This document shows, piece by piece, positions 5,549 through 5,614 of a stretch of DNA of 5,614 bases (positions within the stretch are counted from its first letter, which is position 1; each line of letters starts with the position of its first letter). A program made the position numbers and the translations under genes. Location: positions 1-5,614 of the forward strand of contig CAJXGR010000221.1 in the NCBI GenBank assembly GCA_913053665.1, in the 5' to 3' direction. The notes below the pieces were generated by a model. The model ran no database searches, was not told the origin of the DNA, and worked only from the letters and a program-made list of their open reading frames with translations. Source of the DNA: an uncultured Spirochaetia bacterium. Lineage in GTDB: Bacteria; Spirochaetota; UBA6919.

Positions 5549-5592
5549 TGAGCTTGCCGAACCCTTTTTAGGGCTATCCTTCGACAGGCTCA
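5549..5592. repeat. REP-like imperfect palindrome
   Basis: Arms TGAGCTTGCCGAA (5549-5561) and TTCGACAGGCTCA (5580-5592) pair at 11 of 13 positions, with one further G-U wobble and one mismatch, around an 18-base centre that itself holds CCC-N6-GGG. The TTCGACAGGCTCAG core is one I know as a widely dispersed intergenic palindrome in diverse bacterial genomes. It begins 20 bp after the hydrolase stop codon and could also end or stabilise that transcript, though no T-tract follows. Confidence 0.5.
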
Positions 5593-5614
5593 GGATGGCA
5601 GTTTATAAATGTTT

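Noticed and set aside
1..5614. CRISPR array, tRNA/rRNA gene, insertion sequence or toxin-antitoxin pair
   Set aside because: No regularly spaced repeats, no cloverleaf or rRNA-like stretch, no transposase motifs and no small paired genes were seen on either strand.

Overview
The window reads as a stretch of bacterial chromosome with six protein-coding genes, packed closely and mostly in divergent or convergent pairs. There are no RNA genes, CRISPR arrays or insertion sequences that I can see. The base composition is moderately AT-rich, and the intergenic regions are strongly so. A FliL-like (flagellar) protein carrying a relaxed lipobox (S-F-N-C), plus a TTG-started membrane hydrolase, would fit a free-living spirochaete. 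That is an inference from style and gene content, not a proof; another flagellated bacterium is possible.

Left part (1-1843). The 3' portion of gpsA (sn-glycerol-3-phosphate dehydrogenase, phospholipid precursor supply) enters from the left edge. It converges, with a 12-bp overlap of the coding ends, on a minus-strand inositol-monophosphatase-family gene. That phosphatase keeps its first metal-binding motif (D-P-V-D-G-S) but carries Asn where the family has its third-motif catalytic Asp.

Middle (1844-2866). A 135-bp divergent promoter region separates the phosphatase from a plus-strand gene for a fused protein: an N-terminal single-cluster ferredoxin domain joined to a metallo-beta-lactamase-fold domain. 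The fusion is a recognisable but functionally obscure family, and its histidine motif departs from the usual HxHxDH.

Right-middle (2906-4396). A two-gene minus-strand operon encodes an amidinotransferase/dimethylarginine-hydrolase-like protein (guanidino-group-modifying fold) and then, 9 bp later and with its ribosome binding site overlapping the upstream stop codon, a small FliL-domain lipoprotein. The amidinotransferase-like protein has Arg exactly where the catalytic Cys should be, so it may be a pseudoenzyme.

Right end (4397-5614). A 160-bp, very AT-rich divergent region leads to a TTG-started, membrane-anchored alpha/beta hydrolase with a complete Ser-Asp-His triad. After it lies an imperfect palindrome built on a TTCGACAGGCTCA core that looks like a dispersed REP-type repeat.

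The genes do not form one obvious pathway. The observations most worth following are the Cys-to-Arg amidinotransferase-like protein coupled to a FliL-like lipoprotein, the Asp-to-Asn phosphatase, and the ferredoxin-hydrolase fusion.
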